Positions 53,759 through 62,370 of a DNA stretch of 64,000 bases are shown piece by piece. Within the stretch, counting starts at the first letter, position 1; each line of letters starts with the position of its first letter. The translations under genes were made by a program, and so were the position numbers. Under the pieces are notes generated by a model that searched no databases, had not been told where the DNA came from, and worked only from the letters and a program-made list of their open reading frames with translations. Source of the stretch: JAMXLO01 sp963819855 (GTDB taxonomy: Bacteria > Pseudomonadota > Alphaproteobacteria > Acetobacterales > Acetobacteraceae); NCBI GenBank assembly GCA_963819855.1, contig CAWFYC010000024.1:1-64000 (forward strand). Direction: 5' to 3'.

Positions 53759-55687
53759 ATGCAGCGATTGAACGTCGGGGCAGCCTTGCTCGGGGTTGCC
53801 GTCACGAGCCTGCTCGGTACGTCCAGCGCAGCAAGCCTCGATCAGTTCATCGGCTTCGGCGACAGCACCATGGACAGCGGGTACTTTCGCTATGGCCCAA
53901 CGGGTGGCTCTCCCGGTCTGCCGCCCGGCGCGCCGAGTGACGCGATCGATATTCTCATCCGACAGACCGTCGCAGCCGGTGGCACCGGAGCGTTCATGGG
54001 TCCCGGCGTGGTGGACACTATCCAACTGGCGGCAAAATTCGGCTTGGCCGCCGCTCCCGTCACAATTCCCGGCGGTGGCGGCACCAACTATGCCAACGGC
54101 TCCGCGCAATCTGTCCCCACTACTGCAGGCGATGGCTATTTGAGTGGTCTCTACAACAACGTACCCATCGTAGCCCAGATTTCGAACTACCTCGCCGCAG
54201 TCCGCAACGCCGCCAATCCCAATGCATTGTATATGATCAGTTTCGGCGGGAACGACCTGACATGGTTGGATACCCAGGGCGGCGGCGTGCCGCCGCAAGC
54301 CTATCTCAGTTCGTTGGCGACCGCCCTGACCGCGCGCGTCGCGACCTTACAGGCCGCCGGAGCGCGCACCATCGTGGTGCTGGATCCTTACGCCTACTCG
54401 AGGTTGGTCGGCCCGAATGGTGCATTGACGGCGGCTGATGCGATTACCGTCGGCCAGGCGGCGACCTACGGGACAGACACCTGGTTCGACCTGCGCGCCG
54501 CGGGCGTGAACTTCGTTCCAGCAGATGTCGAAGGCGTTCTGAAATACGTATCCCGGAATCCGACACAGTTCGGTTTCACACCCGCGACCGAGTTGGCGAG
54601 CGGCCCGGCATGCGGTGCCACGTCAGCGCTGCTCTGCGCGCCGTCCCAACTCGTCACCCCCAACGCTGAACAAACCTATCTTTGGAGTGATGCGCATCAC
54701 CTGACCACGGCGGGGCAGACGATCGAGGCGGACTACATCCACAGTTTGCTGACCGCGCCGAGCCAGATCTCGCTGCTGGCGGAGGCCGCCGTGCAAGGCG
54801 GCCTGGCGCGGATGATCACGATCCACGAACAGATCGATCTGTCCGGCCAACATCGCGGCCCGAGTGGTGTCAACGCCTGGATCAGCGCCGGGGCCAACAG
54901 CCTGAGCCTCGTGAACGCGCCTGACTTCCCGAACGTATCCGGCACACCCACCGGCGGCACGGCCGGAGGGGACTATCTGATCCCAGGTGGAATAATCGTG
55001 GGCGCCGCGGTCACCGCGGGCGGGCAGACGCAGGGCTTCTCCTCGGGTGGCCACTTCACCCAGGCCGCCGAGGCGGCGAGTCTCTATATCGCCTATGGGT
55101 CCGGGTCACTGTGGGGCAACGCCATCGCGAGCTACGGCCTGTTGCAGAGCCACGTCGAACGCCAGGTCGCGCTGGGTGTCTTCACCGACCAGAACAACGG
55201 CGATACCGACGGCCGTTCCCTGGCGCTGGCGTTGCGCGGCGGGTACGATTTACACGTCGGCGCGCTCACCACGGGACCCGTGGCGGGCGCGGTGCTGCAA
55301 CAGGTGCACGTCAACGGATTCACTGAGACCGGCACCAGCGGAGTCACGGCCCTCGCTTTCGGTGGCCAGACGCAAGGTTCGGTCATCAGTCAGCTCGGCT
55401 GGAGCGGATTTGTGGACGTGGGTGACTGGCAGCCCTTCGCCGAGGTGGCATGGAATCACGAGTGGGCCAACAAGAACCGCACGGTAACTGCCTCACTCAC
55501 GTCGATCGCCGCCCCGTCCTGGACCGCTGATGCCGCGCCGATTGCCTCCGACTGGGCCACCGCATCGCTCGGGGTCTCGTACAAACTCAATTCACAGGTA
55601 ATCCTGCGAGGCGCCTTTTCAGTAGTATTGGTGAACCCACAGGCTGCCAGTTACGGTGGCGAACTGAGCCTGAATGCCGCCTTTTAA
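53759..55687 (+). CDS. GDSL esterase/lipase autotransporter (EstA-like)
   Basis: The 642-residue protein has a signal peptide ending SSAAS near residue 26. A GDSL-family passenger follows, with FGDSTMDSG (Ser36), SFGGNDLTW near 162 and WSDAHHLTTAGQ near 310 supplying the catalytic Asp and His. The last 260 residues form an autotransporter barrel ending in Phe. Type V secretion would display the esterase on the cell surface. The serine block is GDST, not GDSL. It lies after the MITE group and is convergent with the PAS gene, overlapping by four bases. Confidence 0.85.
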   Translation: MQRLNVGAALLGVAVTSLLGTSSAASLDQFIGFGDSTMDSGYFRYGPTGGSPGLPPGAPSDAIDILIRQTVAAGGTGAFMGPGVVDTIQLAAKFGLAAAPVTIPGGGGTNYANGSAQSVPTTAGDGYLSGLYNNVPIVAQISNYLAAVRNAANPNALYMISFGGNDLTWLDTQGGGVPPQAYLSSLATALTARVATLQAAGARTIVVLDPYAYSRLVGPNGALTAADAITVGQAATYGTDTWFDLRAAGVNFVPADVEGVLKYVSRNPTQFGFTPATELASGPACGATSALLCAPSQLVTPNAEQTYLWSDAHHLTTAGQTIEADYIHSLLTAPSQISLLAEAAVQGGLARMITIHEQIDLSGQHRGPSGVNAWISAGANSLSLVNAPDFPNVSGTPTGGTAGGDYLIPGGIIVGAAVTAGGQTQGFSSGGHFTQAAEAASLYIAYGSGSLWGNAIASYGLLQSHVERQVALGVFTDQNNGDTDGRSLALALRGGYDLHVGALTTGPVAGAVLQQVHVNGFTETGTSGVTALAFGGQTQGSVISQLGWSGFVDVGDWQPFAEVAWNHEWANKNRTVTASLTSIAAPSWTADAAPIASDWATASLGVSYKLNSQVILRGAFSVVLVNPQAASYGGELSLNAAF

Positions 55688-57588
55688 GCCGATTCACAGA
55701 CGTTCGGCCCGGCACCTTCGCGCTCGTCCTCACTGATGGCGACCAGATCGACGCCGAGCCTGGCGAGCGACTTTGCGTCAGCCCAGGATGCAACATGCCG
55801 CACCAGCACGCGGGCCTGATGGGCATGCAGGCTGTCCACCAGTTTGCCGAGCCGCTCCGTATCCCTGGCTGTGCGTGCCGCCTGCCGGTCCTGCAGCAGC
55901 ACGACAATCGCCGTACCCAACAGCGAGAGCTCCACCGACGGCGTCTCCATGCTGTCGGACTGGAAGCCGATGCCGTGGCAGAATGGGCGCAGCCGCATGA
56001 CGCACTCCAGCACGCGGCTCTTCGGGAACCCCTTCGGCATGCCGGACAGCACCAGCACCAGTCGCTCGCGTAGCCTCGGCTGTCGAGCGTCCTGGCAGGC
56101 GGCGACATAGCGTTCGGTGCGCCGCCGATCGAGAAACACCTCGAAATCCACATTCACCAGGATCAACAACGACCCGCCTGCGGCGATCTCGGTGATCGCC
56201 TGCCCGGCAGCCACGCCGAGTACCAGCCGATCGAAGTCGAAGTCCTGCCGTTCGCTCATCGGCAACGTCGAGTAGGCCGCGAGTATCCGCTGCTCCTGCT
56301 GCAACGGCAGCCGGGCGAAATGTGCCACGACTTCGCGCGTCCGCCGGCTGCGCACCGGTTCCAGCCGACAGCGTGTGGTCAGCACCGCCTGGCGCAAGGT
56401 CTCGCGGGCCCGCGCCTCGATTTCCGCCAGCCGGCTGTTGAGCCGCTCGCCGATCACCGTGGCGAGCATATCGGCCGACCGCCCCGGCACTTGTGGCACA
56501 TCGACCGCGGCGGCGATCGCGGACACGTTGGCCGTCGCCTCGGTCTCGCCGTCGCCCACCAGGCGCGTGCGGATCTCGCGCGCCAGTGCTGCGGCGCGGA
56601 ACCCGGCCTCTTCCTCGGTCGTGTTGGCAAAGCAGATCAGGAAGCCGCCGTCCGGAGTGCGCGAGAAGGTATCGTGCGGACCGCAGCGGCGCCGGATCAC
56701 ATGCTCGGCGCTGGCCATCGCGCGCGCCGCGACTGCGGTCCAGCGTGATCCGAGCGCCTCCTTCACCGCCTCCAAGCCGATCAGCCTGATCTTGCCGGCG
56801 ACCTGTACGGTTGACGGCGGCTCATTCGGCCGCGGCAGCACGGTGATGATGCGGAAGCGTCGCAGGTCCTCACGCTGCACCGTGATCGAGGTGACCACGA
56901 CCGGTAGCTCGGTGCCATCGGCCCGCAACAGCCGCGTCAGGAGGCTGTAGTCGTGGCCGTCCGCAGTCTGAAGCTGGCGCGCCGCCACTGCTGCCGGGCG
57001 ATCGCTCGGCGCATTGCAGTCGATTGCACTCTTGCCGATAAGGCCACCTGTCGAATAGCCCAGCAACTCCTCCAGGGCAGGGTTGCTCATCTGGATAATG
57101 CCGTTCTCGGAGACGATGGCGACCGGCGCCCGGACGCACAGGAACACCTTCGCCAGCAGGCCCTGGATCGCCGCCTGCTGCTGGCGTGCCTGGAGGCTTT
57201 CGGTGATGTCGCGGCCGAGGACAACGAAATGCGGTGGCGGCGGCCCGCGCACCTGCATCAGGTGGAAGCCGAACCAGAACGTGCTGCCATCATTGCGGCG
57301 GCACAACAGCTCCGCGCGGGCAGACCCTTCCTCCCGCGCGGTTCGGACGATCCCGTCCCAGCGGCGCGGGTCGGCATCCTCCACCACCAGCGCGTGAAAC
57401 GGTTGGCCGATCAGGTCCACAAGCCGATGCCCGCCGCTGCGAAGGAACGCACCGTTGGCGGAAGCGATGCCGAGGTCGGCGGCATCGTCGCCGGCCTGTT
57501 CCAGCACAAGGACCATGTCATCCGAGAGGTCCAGCGTGTCGTAGAGCATTCGCTGGAGCGACGCGGGGTCGAGCAGACCGTGGCCCAT
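55684..57588 (-). CDS. PAS-domain protein with degenerate GGDEF- and EAL-like regions
   Basis: In the 634-residue protein, residues about 20-130 and 145-260 are PAS domains (FVVLGRDITESLQARQQQ closes the first). Residues about 280-350 resemble a worn GGDEF domain (FSRTPDGGFLICFANTTEEE) without the GGDEF motif. Residues about 440-625 resemble an EAL fold (LVLVLSGMPKGFP, GIGFQSDSMETP, VLVRHVASWADAKSLARLG) but lack the EAL and metal residues. It is therefore probably a sensor or binding protein, not an active cyclic-di-GMP enzyme. Confidence 0.7.
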   Translation of the reverse strand: MGHGLLDPASLQRMLYDTLDLSDDMVLVLEQAGDDAADLGIASANGAFLRSGGHRLVDLIGQPFHALVVEDADPRRWDGIVRTAREEGSARAELLCRRNDGSTFWFGFHLMQVRGPPPPHFVVLGRDITESLQARQQQAAIQGLLAKVFLCVRAPVAIVSENGIIQMSNPALEELLGYSTGGLIGKSAIDCNAPSDRPAAVAARQLQTADGHDYSLLTRLLRADGTELPVVVTSITVQREDLRRFRIITVLPRPNEPPSTVQVAGKIRLIGLEAVKEALGSRWTAVAARAMASAEHVIRRRCGPHDTFSRTPDGGFLICFANTTEEEAGFRAAALAREIRTRLVGDGETEATANVSAIAAAVDVPQVPGRSADMLATVIGERLNSRLAEIEARARETLRQAVLTTRCRLEPVRSRRTREVVAHFARLPLQQEQRILAAYSTLPMSERQDFDFDRLVLGVAAGQAITEIAAGGSLLILVNVDFEVFLDRRRTERYVAACQDARQPRLRERLVLVLSGMPKGFPKSRVLECVMRLRPFCHGIGFQSDSMETPSVELSLLGTAIVVLLQDRQAARTARDTERLGKLVDSLHAHQARVLVRHVASWADAKSLARLGVDLVAISEDEREGAGPNVCESA

Positions 57589-57677
57589 TCACTTGGCCCA
57601 TGTGGTTCCAGCGACCTGCCCCGCCGGCAGGCCAGGTCACTATGTGCGCGATGGCTTTAATGCGCGGCTAATGGTCC

Positions 57678-57794
57678 ACCCCCAGTCCTCTCCCTCTCCT
57701 TGCGGGATGGGGTGGGGGGAGGGCGCGTTGCCAGGTACCTGGGCCGCCCCCTTCCCCGGCCCCCTCCCGCAAGGGGAGGGGGAGGACTGGGGTC
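57678..57794. repeat. Dispersed palindromic repeat (CCCTCTCCTTGCGGG type)
   Basis: The left arm CCCAGTCCTCTCCCTCTCCT and the right arm AGGGGAGGGGGAGGACTGGG are complementary with few mismatches around a GC-rich centre. Repeats of this kind are scattered in intergenic regions of many GC-rich bacteria. It lies between the PAS gene start and the Pat-like gene and could form a strong hairpin. Confidence 0.7.
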
Positions 57795-57819
57795 CACACA
57801 GGGCTTATGCTTTCCCACC

Positions 57820-60313
57820 ATGCATCTGATGCGAGACAAGCCTGCCGGACGCTTCAGTCCGGCCCGTCTGTTCCACCCGGAACTGATCGTCGCGATCGGC
57901 GCCGGATCGGAGGTCGGTCGCCAGGTGATGGCCAATCTCGACGCCGGCGGTTTCAAAGGCCGCGTGGTCGCAGCCGATACTCCTGAGGGCATCGCCGCAC
58001 TGCCATCGCCGCCAGACCTCGCGGTGATCGGCGCCCCGCCATCGCCGGATCTTCTGCAAGCTCTGGCCGCCAAGGGCACTTTCGCGTCCATCGTCCTCTG
58101 TGGCGCCGACGGTCTGTCCGACCCGGCGCGGCGCGGCGGCGTTCGCGTGCTGGGCCCTGAATCGTTCGGCATCGCGGTGCCCGGCATCGGACTGAACGCC
58201 TCGCGCGCGCATCTGCCGGTGCCGGCCGGCCGGCTCGGACTGGTGTCGCAGTCGGCATCGCTGTGCCGCACGGTGCTGGACTGGGCGCAACCGAACGGCG
58301 TCGGCTTCAGCCACATCGTCGGCATCGGCGACCGCGCCGATATCGGCTTCGGCCTGGTGCTGGACTGGCTGTCCCGCGACCCGGGCACCGGCGCGATCCT
58401 GCTCGACATCCGGCAGTTGCGCGACCGGCGGGCGTTTCTCTCCGCCGCCCGCGCCGCATCGCGGCTGCGGCCGGTGGTGGCGATCCGGCCCGGTAGCGTG
58501 CTGGCGGACCCGAGCGGCGCCGCGGAACGTGCCTTCGAGGCCGCGCTGCGTCGCGCGGGCGTGCTGTGCGTCACCAATCTCGACGACCTGCTGGCCGCGG
58601 CCGAAATCCTCGCCCGTGCCCGCCCGGTCCGCGGCGAGGCACTGAGCATCGTCACCAACGCGATCGGCGCCGGCCGGATGGCCGCCGACGCGGTGCTGCG
58701 CAACGGGCTGCGACTGGCCGCCGACATCGTCCACGTCGAGCCGGATGACTCGACGCGCCTGGCGACGCTGGCGGAGGCCTCCGCCGGCACAGCGGGCGTC
58801 GGCGGCGTCCTGGTGGTGCAGGCGCCGACCGGCGGCGCCGATGCGGCGGCGACCAAGGCTCTCGCGGCATCCCGCGACGCCATGAAGGTGCCGTTGCTGG
58901 TCTGTGCCATGGGCGAGACCACCGGTGCGGCGTGCCGGCGCGGCCTGGCCGAGGCCGGCATGGCGGTGTTCGCCACGCCCGAGCAGGCGGTACGCGGCTT
59001 CCTGCATCTGGTGCAGGATCGCCGCAACCGCGCCGCCGCGCGCGAACTGCCGCACAGCACCGTGCTGACCGTGGCGCCGGACCGTGATGCGGTGCGCGGC
59101 ATGTTCGCGGCCATCCGCCGCGGCGGGCGGCTCACCGCGATGCAGGACGAGGCGCTGGCGGTGCTGTCCGCGTACGGCATCCCGGTGGTGCCAGGTCGTG
59201 CCGTGACGTCGTCGGACGACGCAGCCGAGGCGGCGGCGTTGCTGGGCTTCCCCGCCGTGGTGAAGCTGCGCCAGAGCGTGCGCCCGGACGAACGCGCCTC
59301 CGGCGGGCTGGCGCTCGATCTGCACAACGCTGCCGAGGTCGCCGCCGCCGCCCACCGGCTTGCCGCGCGCACCGAGCGCGGCGATCCGTCGCTGTTGGTG
59401 CAACGCCAGGCAAACCGCTGGCGCGAGCTGCGGGTGCGTGTGTGCCGACGATGCCACGTTCGGGCCGATCATCAGCTTCGGTCAGGGTGGCACGACGGCG
59501 GACATCGTGGGCGACATCGCCGCCGATCTGCCGCCGCTGAACCTGGCGCTGGCGCACGGCCTGATCGGCCGCACCCGGGCGGCGGCGACGCTGGCGCGGT
59601 TCCGCGACAATCCGCCGGCGAACGAATTCGCCGTGGCGGAGGCGCTGGTGCGGGTCAGCCAGCTCATCGTCGATTTCCCGGAGATCGCCGAACTGGACCT
59701 GAACCCGCTGATCGTCGATGCGGATGGGGTGGTGGCGGCGGATGCCTGGCTGCGGCTGCGTGAGGCAGGCGATGGCGGTGGCGGACTGGCGATCACGCCC
59801 TATCCGGCCGAGCTGTCGGAACACTGGGCGACGCCGGACGGCGAGCGGCTGATCATCCGGCCGATCCGACCCGAGGACGCCGATCAGCACGGCGCCTTCT
59901 TCGCGCGGCTGTCGCCGCAGGACATCCGCTATCGTTTCTTCACCGCGATGCGCGAGCTGTCGCCCGAGCAGATGGCACGGCTCACCCAGATCGACTACGA
60001 CCGCGAAATGGCCTTCGTTGCGGTGCGCGAGGCGAACGGCGAAACCGTCGGCGTGGCGCGCCTGGTATGCGAGGACGAACGGTCTGGCGAGTTCGCGGTG
60101 ATCGTGCAGGCCGACATGAAGGGCAGGGGCGTTGCCCGGCATCTCATGCAGCGGCTGGTCGACTGGGCGCGTCGGCGTGGGCTGCGTGATGTCGTTGGTC
60201 AGGTGCTGGCGGACAACGCGCCGATGCTGACCTTCGTGCGGCATCTGGGTTTCAGCGTGAAGCGCATGCCGGAGGAGCCGGATGTGGTGGAGGCGCGGCT
60301 GCGGGTGGGGTAG
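57820..60313 (+). pseudogene. Pat-like protein: NDP-forming acyl-CoA synthetase domains + GNAT acetyltransferase, frameshifted
   Basis: The first frame (ATG 57820) holds the CoA-binding and ligase-type domains (ELIVAIGAGSEVGRQVMANL; RLGLVSQSASLCRTVLDW) and the start of the ATP-grasp region. Near 59443 an extra T in GTGCGTGTGTGCC shifts the frame. The second frame holds ADDATFGPIISFGQGGTTAD, LDLNPLIVDADGVVAADAW and a GNAT domain (VGVARLVCEDERSGEFAVIV; MKGRGVARHLMQRL). Joined length is about 830 residues. Such proteins acetylate lysines on acyl-CoA synthetases and other targets. Confidence 0.82.
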
Positions 60314-60368
60314 GCTTCGGGAAGTGGGACGCATTTCAGATGGCGGCGATCAACGAACTGGTGCTGGT

Positions 60369-60539
60369 AAGAAGAACAGAAAATGGAACCGCAAAACACG
60401 CAAAACACGCAAATGAAAGCAAGGTAAATAGACGGACCAGTGCTTCACTGTCATTGCCGGCGAGGTCAGGTGCTGCCGAGAGGCGCCGGTCTTATCTGCG
60501 TGCTTTGCGTGTTTTGCGGTTCCGTTTCTTTCTTGTTCA
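60369..60539. repeat. Long inverted repeat with ACGCAAAACACGC core
   Basis: The left arm (60369-60415) and right arm (60493-60539) share the 17-base core GGAACCGCAAAACACGC as inverted copies and are about 85% complementary overall, around a 77-base loop. The gap 60314-60692 holds no gene I can support. The design matches the repeat at 19315-19444. Confidence 0.65.
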
Positions 60540-60692
60540 CTTGCAGTGTTCTTCGCCGCTGGCTGGTTTGTCGAGGATTTCAGAGTTCCAGACGGATCGA
60601 CACCCTTTCGCTACTCGATCCAAATTCAGGTCCATGATCGTCTATATATTTGCCGCGGGTGACCGTATCGGCGACAGCAATGGGAGAAATTC

Positions 60693-61064
60693 ATGGCGGG
60701 TGACAAGTCGATCTGGACGGGACTGAAGCGCGGGCTGGCCCGCCGTTGCCCAAATTGCGGCAAGGGGCGACTGCTGGTCAGATATTTGACTATTCGTTCG
60801 CCCTGCGAGGTCTGCGCGAACGACAACGACGCCTATCCATCTGACGATTTTCCGCCTTACCTCACTGTGTTTGTCACCGGGCACGTCGTGATCGCGCTGT
60901 TCGTATGGACCGACAGTGTCTATTCCCCTCCGATCTGGCTGGAAGTTACGATCTGGCTGCCAGCGACGGTTCTTATGTGCCTGGTGCTGCTGCCGTTCAT
61001 GAAGGGTGCGGCTGTTGGGTTGTGCTGGGCGATGAATATAATTCGGACGGAGTCGGCTACGTGA
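60693..61064 (+). CDS. DUF983 family membrane protein
   Basis: The 123-residue protein has an N-terminal zinc-ribbon-like CPNCGKGRLLVRYL with a second pair near CEVCANDN, then DDFPPYLTVFVTGHVVIAL and two hydrophobic segments, exactly the DUF983 pattern. GGGAG precedes the ATG. Its stop overlaps the GTG of the next gene. The function of the family is unknown. Confidence 0.85.
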   Translation: MAGDKSIWTGLKRGLARRCPNCGKGRLLVRYLTIRSPCEVCANDNDAYPSDDFPPYLTVFVTGHVVIALFVWTDSVYSPPIWLEVTIWLPATVLMCLVLLPFMKGAAVGLCWAMNIIRTESAT

Positions 61065-61477
61065 CGCACAGCGAGAGCGATCTGCTGATCCGGCAATACC
61101 AGGAGATCAACGCCCACCTGCGCACCAACACGACCCAGTTTGTCAACTGGTTCAGCATTCTCCTGATATTCAGCCTGGTGGCGGCCGCGGCCTTCCTCGT
61201 CACGGGCGAGCATCGCCCGGGGCTGCGCGGGATCGCATTGGAGTACGGTGTGCCGACAGTCTCTCTCACGCTGCATGTACTCGTCTTTGCAGGCATCCTG
61301 ATCTTCCGACATTATATCAGCGCGGCTCATCGCAAGATTGATGAAATCATAGCACTGCTTGGCGATAAGGGAGGATCGCCGGTTCCAGTACGCTTCTCGT
61401 TATGGATGACCCACCTCATGGCTGCTGGGTTCGTCGTATCATACTTCGTATGGCTCTCGCTGCTGCTTCTCTCGTGA
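61061..61477 (+). CDS. Small membrane protein, 138 residues
   Basis: Starting at GTG 61061, which overlaps the DUF983 stop (GTGA), the protein has a polar N-terminal helix (SDLLIRQYQEINAHLRTN) and about four hydrophobic segments. I recognise no family. The overlap indicates coupled translation with the DUF983 gene. The longer open frame upstream lies inside DUF983 and is rejected. Confidence 0.65.
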   Translation: MTHSESDLLIRQYQEINAHLRTNTTQFVNWFSILLIFSLVAAAAFLVTGEHRPGLRGIALEYGVPTVSLTLHVLVFAGILIFRHYISAAHRKIDEIIALLGDKGGSPVPVRFSLWMTHLMAAGFVVSYFVWLSLLLLS

Positions 61478-61714
61478 GGCCGGGTCGGCGTCAGTGTTTC
61501 GTCAGAATGACAATGCGCTGCTCGACCCGGCTCCCAATTTTCAGTCCCTACACCGAGGCGATCGAGGCCTTCTACTCCATCAGGGACAGGCGAGTTGGGT
61601 GCTGGGCGAGACTACATGGCAGCAAGGCCGACCCAATTCGAGGCCGGCCGCAACGGCCTGCCATGACGGATTGACATCTCGCCATCATGAAGTCGCGATA
61701 CCGCAAAGGACAGC

Positions 61715-61939
61715 ATGAATGACGTCAGGAGGCCGGTGGAAGGACCGAGCGTCTCCAAACCCTACCGGACCTTTAAGCGCACAATCGAGGAATGTTGGTC
61801 GCCCATGCCCATTGGCGCATACGCGACCGAGGAGGAAGCGGTGGCGGAGGCGAAGGGTCGGCTGGACCGGCGCGCTCGCGTCATGAAAGGCCCGACGCAA
61901 TTGTGGCCGCCGGCCCTGCTCGGCGCCGCAGGACAGTAG
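61715..61939 (+). CDS. Hypothetical protein, 74 residues
   Basis: A short frame with AAGGA before ATG 61715. It encodes a soluble, mixed-charge peptide with PIGAYATEEEAVAEAKGRLD, which resembles small proteins of unknown function. The flanking gaps (61478-61714 and 61940-62157) hold nothing recognisable. Confidence 0.5.
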   Translation: MNDVRRPVEGPSVSKPYRTFKRTIEECWSPMPIGAYATEEEAVAEAKGRLDRRARVMKGPTQLWPPALLGAAGQ

Positions 61940-62157
61940 CAGTGGGAAGGGGTGACCAAGCTATTCAACCACTCGTCGATAATTGTCTTTGGGTTCGTCC
62001 ATGTCATGGGGCTTCTCGCCACGGTCTTAGCTGGCGTCGAATACCTCTTGGCCTGGACCCAAACGACCTCAACCTCACCGTATGGTCGCTTCCGCTGGCA
62101 CCCTTCCCGCTGATGCATGTAATCTACCTTCTGTTTCGTCCCCGATGAGGGAGGGCC

Positions 62158-62370
62158 ATGATGGGCTGGGATGTTGAATATCACGACTTTCATGGTCGAA
62201 AGTTGAAGTCGCTGTCCGACACTCGAGAATCCGCGCTACGTCATGCCTGTGAGCTGATACTTCAGGGTTCCACCGTGCATGAGGTGCTCGGCCGCAACGG
62301 GCAAGTAGTGGCGCCGGACGTGGTTGAACGAGACTGTCGCAAACGGCTTGCGGCCGGGCAGCTCACCTAG
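62158..62370 (+). CDS. Hypothetical protein, 70 residues, stop codon supplied by IS1380 end
   Basis: ATG 62158 follows GGGAGGG closely. The small soluble protein has DTRESALRHACELILQGSTV and EVLGRNGQVVAPD, similar in style to short DUF2188-like or hypothetical proteins. Its stop TAG (62368-62370) lies within the first bases of the IS1380 inverted repeat, so the natural C-terminus has been altered. The original product was probably only slightly longer. Confidence 0.55.
   Translation: MMGWDVEYHDFHGRKLKSLSDTRESALRHACELILQGSTVHEVLGRNGQVVAPDVVERDCRKRLAAGQLT

Noticed and set aside
57657..59472. Two long minus-strand frames (571 and 555 codons) opposite the Pat-like gene
   Set aside because: They lie antisense to recognised domains, two frames overlap each other, and composition is typical of mirror frames in high-GC sequence.
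60905..61060. Upstream extension of the 138-residue membrane protein to base 60905
   Set aside because: It lies within the DUF983 gene; a GTG overlapping the DUF983 stop gives a better start.
61402..61718. Small plus-strand frames of about 74-90 codons
   Set aside because: They overlap one another or the preceding membrane-protein gene, and have no ribosome sites or recognisable features.
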